Positions 50,613-63,300 of a stretch of DNA of 64,000 bases are shown piece after piece. Source of the DNA: Sodiomyces alkalinus F11 (lineage: Eukaryota; Ascomycota; Sordariomycetes; Glomerellales; Plectosphaerellaceae); NCBI RefSeq assembly GCF_003711515.1, contig NW_021167083.1, positions 2,119,048 through 2,183,047 on the forward strand. Reading direction: 5' to 3'. Below the pieces are notes generated by a model. That model saw nothing but the letters and a program-made list of their open reading frames with translations, was not told the DNA's origin and did no database searches. Position 1 is the stretch's first letter. Each line of letters starts with the position of its first letter. A program made the translations under genes and the position numbers.

Positions 50613-51718
50613 TGATATAAGGTATAGATAAAGTAGGCTATTAATAACCTATAATGCCACTATAACCTATAAGGTAGCGATCCTCTATAATAGTTCCTTA
50701 GCATTAAGGTTATTCGTGACCGTGCCGTATATAAGATCTAGTTATCGTAACGCTATAACGTAGCGAAGTTAGAATACCTATTAAACCTAAAGAGTAATAG
50801 TAAGTATAGTAGTAACTATCGTCTAACGCACCTAATTGAGATCGTAAAACTACTACCCTATCTAGGGACCCTAACGGGCATTAAAAGCTATTAACGGAAG
50901 GTAGGATCTATACTATACGCTGCTATATTATCGCGGCCTGATATCGTGTTTATAGTATTAAGGCTATACCGCTTTAATACTAATCCAGGGCCGATACACT
51001 ATAAGGCCGCTAATTATCTAATCCTCTATCTAATTAATAGCTAATCGCTTATATTAGAAACAAGGGATAGCGATACTATTAAATCCATACTAACGCTTTC
51101 TTTACTAATAATAGCCTTAATCGTAATAGTAGTTAAGCCTTCGTAATACACTTATTTAGAAGAATAATCGCGTAGTGCGCTAATAAGCAGGATATGGTTA
51201 TAATGGTAATAATAGAAGCAGAGCTACTAGCATTAGTATAAGATATAAAGGAGGGTATCTTTATATAACGGCTATTACTTAGTATAGAAGTAGAATTTAA
51301 TAATCCGGAATCAAGAATCCTATGCGATAATAACTAAACGATTCGTTTAGTTAATTAAGAGATTCTCACGTTAATAATACGCCTCCGTTACGTGGATATC
51401 TATAGCTATTAGTTACCGTAAGTAAAGGAATAAGGCTAAATACTTATAACGTATATAGCGAGCGTGGAAATAGTCGTCGACGGCCTAATAAAGCCGTTAT
51501 ACGGCCAGAAATCTAAGATATTTAGGTCCTAGGTAGGCGGGATGGATATACGGGAACGGTTATAGTAAAAATAGCTAGAGGAAGTCCGGATAGAATACTT
51601 AGAGGACCGAGAGAATGAATTTAAGAGCGGCTATAGTAAAGAGATTGCTTAGCTATTATGTCTGCCGGTTACGAATAGCTTTAATCGCCTAACTAATATT
51701 TAGGGCGATTAGTGGGTG
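50613..51718 (+). pseudogene. Copia C reverse transcriptase end and RNase H, decayed
   Basis: Reads LSRPDIVFIVLRLYRFNTNP near 50930-50990, TEAELLALV near 51215-51245, RILCDNN-TIRLVN near 51318-51360, YVDIYSY near 51390-51410 and VDGLIKPLYG near 51478-51510. These are the ordered RNase H landmarks of Ty1/copia elements. TGG/CAG-derived stops are frequent. Confidence 0.8.
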
Positions 51719-51901
51719 TATCGAATAGACTATAGTCTTTTCGGTTACGTAACAAGCCGGGTAGATATCTGCAGAATCTTCACCACTAATATTACGGTGG
51801 CAGGAATTCTCTAACGGTCCTTACACAGTTATAATTCCACATAATTGCCTTAATTAAATTTAATATATTTTGTGACGATTTCGACTACGCTTTATCTGCT
51901 A
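51719..51901 (+). repeat. Copia C 3' LTR
   Basis: 183 bp, about 20 bp shorter than the 5' LTR because of an internal gap. Confidence 0.75.
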
Positions 51902-51994
51902 AGGATCGCGACCATGGGCGGCTGGCGCCGGCTGCTGACAATAGTACCCGAGTCGGAATAAACAAGTGATCCAGTTGGAATAAGTAGCGCTATA
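51902..51994. other. Junction with a partial TIR of the 49673-50610 type
   Basis: 51948-51993 contains GAGTCGGAATAAACAAGTGA and GTTGGAATAAGTAGCGCT, resembling the right TIR of the element at 49673-50610. No partner end was found nearby, so it is probably a remnant. Confidence 0.5.
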
Positions 51995-53065
51995 CTATAA
52001 GGCTCCTGAATCTCTCCTATCCTTTTTATCCTCTATAGCTCTACCCTGTATAAGAAATTAAAAAGGATCCTTAAAACGATAATAGTAGGTTTTACTAAAA
52101 ACACGAATATTATCGCCTTCCGCAGAATAAAGATATAAATATAGTATCGCCTCGCCGCTATATAGCGTACTTACCTAGACTAGGAGATAGCGAGCGTATT
52201 ATAGTTTAAACCAGCTAAGTATATCTATATCCGTTTTACGAAGTCGCGCTAACTCTTACTTACCCTACTCTCCTTAACGCTACTTTGGTACCGGTAACGG
52301 AGGCGATAAGACTCCTAGGCCTTTAGCTTAATAGGAAACTTAACTTCCGATAACACGCTAAAAAGGTAAAGAGCCGCCTTACTACCTAAGTATATACCCT
52401 TTTAAGATTTAGTACGGTAGCGTAGGGGTATAGCTTCGTAGATTTAAGGAAATTATACCTTATAGTTATCCGACCGGTAATAGCCTACTACACTCTAGCC
52501 GTGTATAGGATTAGAGTAGGCCCCCGGTAAAGCCTTATAGCGGTATATATAGCGGTATAGAACCGGTGCCTTAGGCTTATAGCAGGAGCCTATAAGGCTA
52601 TACTTATTAAAGTCCTCGAAAAAGAGACCTTTATTCCCCCCTTAACCTTTACCTTTTAAGTCTTAGTGCCTAGAAGGACCTCCGAATATAGGAAAAGGGT
52701 ATAGAAGATAAGATACTAGATAGGGTAGTTACCGCGGCGAGAGCCTTAACGACATCGAATCGGTATTATAAGACCTACGCTACCCTCGTGTAGACTACCT
52801 AACTAACCGCCTAATATCCTAAATAGGGGCTACGCCCGTGTGGAAAGAGGAAAGCTCTTATAAAGATATAAGGCAGAACTTAGATAGAGGCAAGACGGCC
52901 CTATATATACGCCGTAGCGGCGCTAAGCCGCCCCCTAATACGATATACCCTCCGAAAATATAGGGGCGTTTTTAAGCTATAAAGCTCCGCACTTACTTAG
53001 CTTAGATTAAAAAAAGTAGGTTTACGGGCTTTCCTAGCAAAGGCGAGGGTACTAGGATTTCTATT
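51995..53065 (+). pseudogene. LINE ORF2 fragment, reverse transcriptase C-terminal part
   Basis: Plus-strand translation resembles the end of the RT and the following region of Tad1-like ORF2: RLLGL-LNRKLNF near 52300-52340, HAKKVKSRLTT near 52354-52386, LYLIVIRPVIAYYTLAVYRI near 52450-52510, NRCLRLIAGAYKAILIKVLE near 52560-52620. The nucleotide sequence matches the reverse complement of about 55075-55640, so it is the same LINE family inverted. Both ends are truncated. Confidence 0.75.
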
Positions 53066-53092
53066 ATTATTATTATTATTATTATTATCGAT
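53066..53092. repeat. (ATT)n microsatellite
   Basis: About nine ATT units, following the LINE fragment; possibly derived from its 3' tail. Confidence 0.85.
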
Positions 53093-53690
53093 CTTACTCC
53101 GCTATCCTGACTAATCTATAGGAGCCTTCCTAGGCTATACGGTCCTTCTCGGGTGGCTATAGAGGGGAAAACCCGGGTAAAACCCGGGCAAAACCTCTAT
53201 ACACTTCCTTAGGTAAAGAGATGTCGCTACGGGGCCAATATAGCCCCTGTTCTTCCCTATTACGTATCTGGATCTTACCTCTAGGCTAGTAGCTAACGGG
53301 AAGTGTGGTAGGCTAGTGGTTAGGTAAGTTAGCCTAAGCTAATCTCTATCGGTAGAGCTAGGGCCGAGGGGGCGTTACTGCGCTTCCGCTATACGGTAGC
53401 TACGGCTCTTTAGCCTCGGTCTCCTTATATCCATCGAGGATTATGCCTTTATTCCTTCTATTCGGTTAATAAAGAGAGTATGGAGGTAGGCGTCTCCTGC
53501 CTCCCCTAGGCGGGTTCCTGCTATATCCGGTAGTAAGTAGGGGGAATAGGGCTTTACCCTATTATAAGAATTAGATAGTTAATATCCCCTAAGGCCTTTA
53601 TACCTTAATCCTTCCTTTTCCTCCTATAATGCTAACGAGTTTATTATAGGTTTTCCCCCTAATCTATTTCGCTTACGGTCTTATAGGTAT
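53093..53690. other. Unclassified repeat-type DNA, no gene seen
   Basis: RIP-altered sequence with short direct repeats such as AAACCCGGGTAAAACCCGGG near 53168-53187. No reading frame could be supported. It may be LINE 3' untranslated DNA or a remnant of another element. Confidence 0.4.
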
Positions 53691-56600
53691 ATTGTTACGG
53701 CCTATACTAACTAGTAAACCCCTTTAGTTTTCTTATTATATTCGTATTATAGTTTTACTATGAGTATTTTACGGGTAGCGTCGCGGTGGCGTGGTAGTAT
53801 AGAGTTAACTAGGTAGTATAGTATCGATATATATATATAAATGAGCGATTATAAGTAGTAGTACAATATAAGTTCTCTTTGTGGCGCAGCGGTGCCTTAG
53901 TAGTAGCGTGCTAATAGTCGTAGATATTATCTCCTAATAATATTAATACTAATAATAATAACCGCTACTATAAGCGCGGCGCTATTCGTGATATACCGTA
54001 TATAGCCCTTAGTGGCGTTAGAGTAGTGTCGTAGCGCTAATATTAGGTAGTTATATCTATTATAGTGAGCGTTTAAGTATATACCCCGATAATATAGAAG
54101 CTTACGCTAATACCACGGGAATATGCGCGGCCTATTATTAGTATACTAATAGTCGCCGTCTATATAAGGATATAAGTCGCCTTAATACCGTAATAGTGCC
54201 GTGTATATATTAAGGTGGATATAGCTAATAGCTTAATAGGTCCCCTCCGCTATTAAGAAGTAATAATAACGCTTTATAGATATCTATTAGGTATACGTAG
54301 CGGTAAAAGCCGTTAATAGCGCTAGTATCGCTACTATAGGTATCTCCCTTCGATACCGTAGTGGTTCTATACTAATAAGTTATAGGCTAAGGAGCGCCTA
54401 GAGACGGCGTCCTAGTCTTTGAGCCGGGCCCTAAACCGGGCGTTACCTTCCGGTTATAGTCGCGGCGGTACTGTGTTAGTAAAGGTGTAGGAGTTATCTT
54501 ATTAGATAAGACGTTTAGAGGGAAAGATGGATCTAATCCTAGAGTACCTTATAAGTGTCTCCCCCTTAGTCCCGCTACGGCTCCCTAGCGGTATTAGCTG
54601 GCTAACTAGGCTTAGTAGGGTCTTAAGTATATTAAAGTAGTGTTAGTACCTCTAAGGGAGGTAATAACGACGAGAGTTAGTTAGTGCCGTAGTGGTACTA
54701 CGCCGATACTACCGGGGTCCCGGCTTATAGGGCCACTATTCTAATAATTAATTAATCGTCGCGCCGCCCTATCCCTAATACGGTCCCGCTTCGATATCGC
54801 GGGTATCTTCGTAGGCCTTTATAACTTCGAGGGCGAGGCGGAAGTCCTTAAGCCTCTTCCGCTATAAGAACCACCTTATAACTACCCCGGCCTTAGTATT
54901 ATATTTTAGTGCGTCGTATAAGTCTCCTCTAGTTATAAGTGGCCTCCCTACGGTACCGAAAAGGTCCTTATAGTCCTCCTCGGTTACCTCCTAGTACTAG
55001 AGTACTATATACTCCGCCGTTTCCGTCCCTCTATCCTCGTAAGGGCACCGCGGTGATAGGAAACCTAGCACCCTTATTCGGTTAAGGGGGGGAATAAAGG
55101 TCTCTTTTTCGAGGACCCTAACCGGCGTGGCCCTATAGGCTCCGGTTACTAATTTAAGGCACCGGTTCTATATTACTATAAGTGCCGCTACGGGGCCGTG
55201 CCGGGGGCCGGCCCTTGTCTTATAAACAGCCGAGGCGTAATAGGCTACTACTAGTCTTACTATTACGAGGTATAGTCTTTTTATATCCACGAAGCTATCC
55301 CCTTATACTACTATACTAAGCCTTAAGAGGGCGTATATTTATATAGCTAATCGGCTTTTTACCTCTTTAGTGTATTATCGGAAGTCGAGTTTCCTATTAA
55401 GCTAGACGCTTAGGAGCCTTATCGCCTCCGCTACCGGCACCAAAGTAACGCTGAGGGGTAGCGGGGTAAAGGAGGGTTAGTATCACTTCGTAAAGGGGAT
55501 ATAAACGTATTTAGCTAGTTCGAACTGTAATCCACTCGCTATCTCTTAGTCCCGGTAAGCACGCTACGCGGCGGTAAGGCGGTACCGCGTTTATACTTCT
55601 ATTCTACCCAAAGCGATAATATTTATATTATTGGTAAATCCTACTACTATTATTTTAAGGACCCTTTCTAGGTCCTTATAAAAGGTAGAGATATAAAGGA
55701 TAAAGAGGATAGGGGAGATTAGGGAGCCTTATAGTATACCCCTACGGAGGTACCGCGGGGGGGCTATTTCGCCGTTAAGTAGTAGCTAGGCTATACGGTC
55801 TTAGAGGAAGCTACTAATTAGGGTAATAAGCTATTAGGGGAAGCCCTTCTTTTCAAGTACTTTAAAAAGGCGGGAGTAGGGGATAATATCGAAGGCGCCT
55901 TTAATATTTAGTTAGAGTATTAAAGCGGTACCGCTATAGGCCTAGCTCGCCTTTACGGCCTCTATAACTCTTTATACTACTGTCTTTATACTCTGCCCGG
56001 TCTGGTTACCTATCTATCTTTTTAGGAGGGGCCGATACTCCTCCGCTACGGCGGCGATATAGTCGGTTAGTATCCTTTTAAGGACCTTACCTACTATATT
56101 AAGGAGTAATATCGGTCGCTAGCCCTTTACTATCTCGTAGTCGGCCGGCGGCTGGCCTTCCTTCTTAAGGACTATTATAGTAGCGTAGCGGCACCTCTTC
56201 GGGTAATAGCCCGTTTTAAGGCACGCTATAACTAGGGGTTCAAGGGCGGTAGGGTAAGGGGGTAGGAAGAACTTCCTATTAAGGACTTCGGCTTTCTTTA
56301 TATGTATAGTGGCTAGGTTATCGCTATTATCTCGCCGTAGTAACAGTACCGATAGGGGTTCTAGCAGTACTCTCCCTTTTATTCTTACCTATTTCTATAA
56401 TCGCTAAAGGAGGTTATCGTTCTTCTTAGTCGTATATAGTAAGTGCCGCTAATATAGCCGCTTCGTTACCGTAATAGCTTTATCGCGGCGTTTCTCCGCT
56501 TCCTAGAACTCGTCCTATTAGTTCTAGGACTTCCTAGATATATATCTACGGTAGAGGCGTCTTACCTCCTAGGTAAAAGTGGTTAGCTCCGTGTTCTACT

Positions 56601-59150
56601 ACGGGGTAGGTAAGAGTCCTAGGGTGCCCCCGCGGCGGCGCGGTATAGCCTTATCGGCTAGGGTTATAAGGTCCCCGGTTAGGTTATTTAGTACTAAGTC
56701 GATATCTCCTAGTATTATAAGAGGGCTAGTCTACTATAATTACGTGGCGGCGAGCTAAGGGACCTATAAGAAGTTAAAGTCCTTCTAAACCTAGCGGGGC
56801 CTACCTAGGTCTTATAGCGGTATTATCGCGGTGCTTAGCGCGGTGCTTATCTCTATGTGGATTTAGGTCGTCTATAAGTAGTAGTCTAACCTGATAATGG
56901 TTGTATCGGGGCCGCTAAAGTTATAGCGGAGTCCCTATATCGCCTATATAAGGTTAATAGTGCTAGCACGCCGGCCCGGGCGGTACTATATAGTAGTTCC
57001 GGGGGGGGTTATTAGGTCTAAGTTCTACCGGGTTATAAGGGTAAGTAGGGTATTAGCTTAGGGGTGGTATCGCGGTGGCTATAACTATAAGGGGTAGTAT
57101 AGGTTAAAGTCTCCTATTAGGATATAACGGCCCTATAGCGGTGCTATATCGAATATATCTTATAGGGGCGTGTTTTAGAGGATCCTAGCTAACTAGTAGT
57201 TCTCTAAGTAGATACACTAGATTATAAGGGCGTTATCTCCGGTCCTAAAGGTAACCGTGTAGGTATCGCGGTAGGCCCGCTACGTCTATATATATAGCAG
57301 GTGTCTTTTATAGATATATAGGAGTGCGCGGCCCCCTCCCTAGATTAATCGGTATACCCCTTAGAAGGGGTAGGCAGGGCTTTTCGTGAAGGTGTTAAGG
57401 CCGGGTTCCTGGATTATTATTATATTATACTCGGCGCGGTACCGAAGCGGGAGCTCCCGCCGCGCCTAACTCCTCCCTCTATTCCACGAAAGGATATAGA
57501 TTCTTATTAATTAGTAAGGGGGGGGGAGTTAAAATAATATGCCCGGTATAACCGGGGTCTAGTTCTAGCTCTATAGCTCCTACTACGGTACCTTACTAGC
57601 CCCGCGGGGGACTATATAGGCGCTTATAAGGCCCGGTATCGGGGAGCCCTCGTATCCTTTAGTCCTTTTTAGGGGGCGCCTATAGCCCCTATAGAGGGGC
57701 TAGTCCTAGTCCTGGGCGATAATAATTGGGGGAAAGATCTACGGTTACTATAGGTATACCGCTTCGGTTTAGCGGGTGATATCGAAGTCCCTGGCTTAGT
57801 ACTTATACGCTTCGCGAGTCTTCTCGGCCTTTTTCCTTAGCAGTTAGTAGGAGTTATTAAAGGTATTATAGTCTTTAGTATAGGCGGTATAGCGGCGGGG
57901 GCGGCCGGGCGCTATAGCGTTATAGTATCCTAGGTCTTATAGGTATACCGATTCGGGCTTAGCGTAGTAGCGGTATACCCTCTTTATTATAAGGTAGCCG
58001 TTAGCCCTATAGCCGAAGTATAGGTATTTATAGCACCTTAGGGGGCTAAGATTAGAATCGTATAGTTTATAGATATAGCTACCCCCTTTAAAAAGGAGGG
58101 TATTCCGGATAAGGCTTATTACCCCTTCCGTTAAGGCTGATTCGATTAGGAGAAGCGCTACCCTACTAATACCGCGGCGGGGTACCCGCTATTATACTGG
58201 GATAATTTTAGCCTCGGGGTTTATATCTTATAAGCAAGCTAGTAGGTCTTCTTTAAATAGGGCGTTAAGGACCTCCCAAGGTATAGCCTTAGCTAGTATA
58301 AGGTAGGTGTGTACGGCTAAGATAACTCCTGTACTAAACGCCTTCTCGATCTATTATTCCTCGTAGGTAGCCTACTATTATACCCCTTTAGTAAAGGTAA
58401 GGTAGATATCTCCGCTCGGTAGCTTCTATACCGTTATAGCGTTATACCGGGTAGTTATAGCGTTTATGGCTTAGATAATTTCTTTTAGAGTCCTGGCTTT
58501 AAGGGGCTAGTCTTCGGGGGAGGTTCCTTAGCAGATAATTAGTTCCCGGTAATACCGGGCGGGGATTATTTTAGGGGGGGCGGGGTCCCGCGACGGTACC
58601 GCTACGGGAGCCTGGCCTATAATATTAGCCTAGGTCTTTTTCGTGCCGCTTATTCCTTTACGGAGTTCCTCTTAGATAACGTGTTAAACGGAAGCGTATA
58701 GGTATACTAGCGGTATCGCGCCGGCGTCTTTACGGGTCCTATATATTATAATTAGTTCCTCTACTAGCTCCACGACCTACTCGATTATATTCCTATTAGC
58801 TAGTAGGGCCTAAATTTCTGCCTTAATCTTAGTTATTCTCGGTTCCGGGGGGTGTAGTAGTCTCTTTTCGGTCTTATATCGGTTCCGCGCCATATCCTGC
58901 CACGGCCGGGGGGGGGGGAGCGCTTATATTACAAAAAGTGGGTCCGTTATAAATTCTATCTTATTATGGTCGGCGCGACGCTATCCTATAACTCTTCCGG
59001 CTATACCGTAGCGCCGGTATTATAGTACCACTATAATAGTATCCCGGGAGGGAGGCGGTAGTTATAATCTCTATCCCGGTGGTTTTATCGATTTTGCTCT
59101 TATTACGCGTCCGTGGTTAATAGGCGTGTCGAAATCGGTTAGAGCCGATA
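53691..59150 (-). mobile_element. Tad1-like LINE, second copy, near full length on minus strand
   Basis: Minus-strand order: ORF1 (about 58900-57560), endonuclease (about 57480-56660), reverse transcriptase (about 56220-55000), C-terminal region and 3' part (about 55000-53700). The C-terminal and 3' parts match 59160-60118 in reverse complement down to about 54120. The family differs from the LINE at 33176-37690. All frames are broken. Confidence 0.75.
55000..57480 (-). pseudogene. LINE copy 2 ORF2, endonuclease-reverse transcriptase, decayed
   Basis: Endonuclease motif RYILIGDFNL near 57130-57095. RT entry region PADYEIVKG and RPILLLNIVGKVLKRILTDY near 56160-56075, the SPILFILYIS box near 55730-55680, and the catalytic box near 55645-55610 reading FTNNINIIALGRI, where FADD-type Asp residues are now Asn. 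That is the expected G-to-A outcome of RIP. Confidence 0.75.
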
Positions 59151-59159
59151 ATTATAGGA

Positions 59160-60118
59160 TTTCTATTAATATAGTGCCCTTATAGTAATAAAGAGGTACA
59201 AATAGCGGAGTATATAATACTTTAATACTAGGATATAACCGAGGAGGAGTTTAAAATTCTTTTCGGTACTATAAGGAGATTATTTACAATTAGGCGAGAT
59301 TTATACGATATACTAGAATACGATACCGAAGTCCGAATAATAGCTAGGTGGTTCCTATAACAGAGGAGGGTTAATAATTTCCGGCTTACCCTTAAAGTCA
59401 CGGACGCCTATAAAAACGCGGTAGTACCGTAGCGGGGTAGGAAGGATATAATAGTCCTTTTATAATTAAATAAGGGCCTTATAAGCCGGGGCCTTAGCGG
59501 TACTGAAACGATTACTCCTTATTATCTTCCTCCTTACCGCCCTTAAAGGTACTAACCCCGCTTTTAATATACTTAAAACCTTAGGATAGTTAGCTAACTC
59601 GGTACTATATAGGGGCTATAAGGAGACCTTATTATGGCCACTTATATAATAATCTAATAGGATACCCGCTATACCCTGAATACGCCGAATTCGGCGTAAT
59701 ACCTTCTATAACTCCTCCGATAATAAGATGCCGCTATGGCCGTGACTAGAAGGTAATGCCTAAGAGATAGCCTATTTAAAAGATAAAGCCGCTATTTTAA
59801 AGCGCTCCTTAGCTTATAGAATCCTAGATTATTAGCATGGTATTACTAAGATACCGAAAGGGGACAGTTTACCGTAGCGATACCTATATTACCAGCGGCC
59901 TTAGCTATTATATACGCCTAATAGACTTCTATAAAACATTACTACTACTTTTTAATAGCGGGGAGGACTTAAAGACTTATTAGACTTACCCGCCCCGGCA
60001 CCCTAATAGCACCTTTACGGTAAAAGGGTAATTTATATCCTTATATACACGCTGGCTATTAGTATATACTAAAAGTATACGGCACCTATACTTATAGTAT
60101 TAGAATAGGCCTTAATAG
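59160..60118 (+). pseudogene. LINE ORF2 C-terminal and 3' fragment, third copy
   Basis: Plus-strand text EEEFKILFGTIRRLFTIRRD and LYDILEYDTEVRIIARWFL (near 59233-59360) matches the minus-strand LINE at about 54960-54840 (DYKDLFGTVGRPLITRGDLY, AGVVIRWFL). Similarity continues through the 3' part until the gypsy LTR at 60119. Confidence 0.7.
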
Positions 60119-60357
60119 TATTACGGGCTATAGCTCGCGGAATAGTCCCCGGCAGTGGCCGGGACTAAGAAGCACGGACCTTTTAGCAAGGCCCGTGCGA
60201 TTCTATATATACTTAGCCGCCTATATACCGCGTAGACTTTTTCTTTCCTCCTTTCCTTCCTTAGTTCGAATAATCAATATTTTCGGCCTTAATACGTGAA
60301 TAACTTTTAATACGCCGTTATATATTCGAACTTATAAGATTATAAGCTTTAACTCTT
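60119..60357 (+). repeat. Gypsy 5' LTR, copy 2
   Basis: Shares CCCCGGCAGTGGCC and the CTTTCCTCCTTTCCTTCCTT run with 17530-17768. The downstream edge is estimated from where the leader (AGAAGGAGGTCCTAG) begins. Confidence 0.7.
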
Positions 60358-60399
60358 ATATAGAAGGAGGTCCTAGCCACTTCGCCTCGAGCCTACTAA

Positions 60400-63300
60400 G
60401 GGGCTAAGGGCAGGTTATAAAGACCCCCTATACTAAGATCAATAAACGCGTATTATAACGCGTATAAGAAGCGGTAAGGATATATATCGCCCCTATTTAT
60501 AATATAATCGCTAGCCTATAAGTAGCCTTTAAGAGGCCTTAACTTAACCCGTATCTTATACCCACTATATACCCGATACCTACCCTAGTCGTCACGCCCT
60601 CGCCCTTACCTAGCCCCCTAGAGGTGGAGACTATTATACCTATCCCGCTACCGCCGCCGGTATCTATACTCTTATACCGGGTATAGCAGGTCGCCGTTCC
60701 TATAAAATTTAGTAAAAGACGTATAGAATATACTGTCTAGTCCTAGGCTATACGACTAAAACTTAAACTCGATAGCCCATTATTTTGTAGTAATAGAAAG
60801 GCGTGGAATTTAATTAATATATACTTAGATACCTAGCTTTAATAGGTAGTTAGCAACTTTTTCGGTAACGGAGGCATAAATAGTGAATTTAACCTAAAGG
60901 AATTTATAGCCTACCTCGACTATACGTATAAGGACTATCACGAATATAGTCGCGCTACTAACACCCTTAGAGCGATAAAGCAAAAACCTAACTAGTTATT
61001 TACGCGCTTCCTCCTGACCTTTAAAAGGAACCTAATATAAGTAGGAGGGTATAATTAAGTAGACTATATTAAGATATTATTCCTTAACAGCGCCCTAAAT
61101 AATAGGCTATATAATAGTCTAGTAGTAGCTAACCTCCCTAATACCTATATCGAGTAAGTCGATAAACTATAAATAATCACGTAAAGATAAAAGAGTATTA
61201 ATATATCGTACTAACTGATTCCTCTTACTCGTAAACCGGCTAAGGATACTAATAGCGATATTATTATAGGTAGAGTTAATAAGGTCGGCGAGTCTAAGGG
61301 GACTTAATAAAAACCTAACCGCTACGCGAATATCACGTATTAGAATTATTAGAAGAAAGGCTATATCTAACGGTCTTCTAAGAGTAAGAAAGATATAGTG
61401 GCCCGAATATCCCCTTAAGAGGAGGAACCCGAAGATATTCCCAAAGATACCGAAAACTCGGAAAAAGATTAGCTTTAGTGCGAAATCGGGTACCGGAGCC
61501 GATAGTGCGAGAGTAACGCGAGTAGGAGGAGTTTAAACTATTATTATAGAGTGAATTAATATTAAGCTAAGTAAGAGTTAATACTAATAGATTAATAAAT
61601 GCTTTTATAGATATAGGTTATAACTATAATACTGCTATAAATAAAAGGTTTACTTACAAAATACGTTTACCGTTAATTAATAAAAAGAAACGATTACGGA
61701 AAGGTTTCTCGGATTAAACTAAACCGGCTAGTAACGCCGGTATCGTAGTCTTTACGCTAAATATATAAGGGTATACTAAGCGTGTTTATATCTATATAAT
61801 ACTAGGTCTAGACTAAGATCTTTTCCTTAGGCTTTTATAGATAGAATATAATAATATAGACCTCTACGCTAAGGAATAAAGGCTCTGCTATAGAGTAGCC
61901 GATATCGATATCCGACTTTAGGGCGAAAAAGAACCGAAGGTAGTATATAATATCTATATTATAGTACTAATAATAGGGTCCGTATTTATAGAACTATATA
62001 GATAACTATAATACCGGAGGGGAAAAAAAAGGAAAAGGGCTTATAAGCTATATTATTAAGAGATATCGAAAAGGCCCTAAGTATAAAGGAATTAGTAGAC
62101 CCGCGAGAATATATCCCTAAGAGTATTTTATAAGAGTTCGGCGACTTATTTACGCCCTAGCACTCTATACGCCTACCCCTATACCGACTTAGCGCTGACT
62201 ATAAGGTCTACTTATAGAAGGATAGTAATAGTAATGAATAAGCCTTACTATAAGGCCCGCTCTATAATATATTATATAAAGAGCTCCTTATATTCCGGAA
62301 GATAATAACGGATTTAATAGATAAGGGATTTATTTATACGAGTAGCTCGGCGGCCGCCATGCCTATACTATTTATAAGGAAGCTAGGAGGCGGCCTCCGA
62401 TTTTATTATAACTACTACGCCCTAAATACGATTACTTAGCGAGATTACTACCTACTCTCCCTAATTATAAACACCTTATATAACCTAGCTAAGGCGAAGT
62501 AGTTTACGAGATTAAATATTATCGCCGCCTTTTATAAGATACGGATAGCACCTACGTATAAGTATACGACCGTATTATATACTCGGTTTAGACTATTCGA
62601 GTAGCTAGTATACCCTTTTAGGTTAACCGGCGCGCTTACGATATTCTAGCGATATATTAGCTTATCGTTACGGGAGTTCCTTAACGATTTTATCTCCGCG
62701 TATATAAATAATATCCTAATCTACTTAGACGGATCTTATAAACACTATAAGGAGAAGGTATAGCAAGTACTTAATACCCTTATAAATGCTAAGCTAAACA
62801 TTAACCCGAAAAACTACGAGTTTAGTATTAAGACGGTTAAATACCTAGGGTTTATCGTTATAACGGAAAAAAAGGTATCTTATAACCCCGAGAAACCTAA
62901 GGCTATTATAGAATAGGAAGCGCTAGTCTCCGCGACTAGAGTACAAAGTCTCCTAGGGTTCACTAACTTCTATAGGATATTTATCCGCGAGTTTATAGCT
63001 ATTACGGCGCTACTTATAGCCCTAATAAAGAAGAACGCCCTATTCTACTAAGGCCCACTATAAAAAATAGCCTTTAAGGAGCTAAAGCAGAGGTTCTAGG
63101 AAGCGCCTTACGTATAATAATAGTAACCCGGAAGGAAGACCTAGCTAGAAACGGATTACTTAGGGTTCGCGCTAGGTAGCGTATTCTTATAGAAGGATAA
63201 ATAAGGATATAAGTACGTTATCGTATACTACTCACGCCGTCTTAACTCCGCTAAGTATAATTACTCGATTTACGATAAGGAGATACTAACGATTATAGAC

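Larger units (their letters stand above)
45354..51901 (+). mobile_element. Ty1/copia family C retrotransposon, all domains present, RIP-decayed
   Basis: LTRs at 45354-45556 (starts TGTCGAACAG) and 51719-51901 (starts TATCGAATAG, the RIP form). Flanks TGGAT and AGGAT differ at one base, so the target duplication is only probable. Plus-strand order: gag, protease-like, integrase, reverse transcriptase, RNase H. A TIR element (49673-50610) splits the polymerase. Excluding that insert the element is about 5.6 kb. Confidence 0.85.

Noticed and set aside
53881..53950. tRNA-like text TGTGGCGCAGCGGT followed by AGTAGCGTGCTAATAG
   Set aside because: It resembles a tRNA D-arm/A box, but no B box, anticodon stem or acceptor pairing follows. 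It lies in the 3' part of a LINE.
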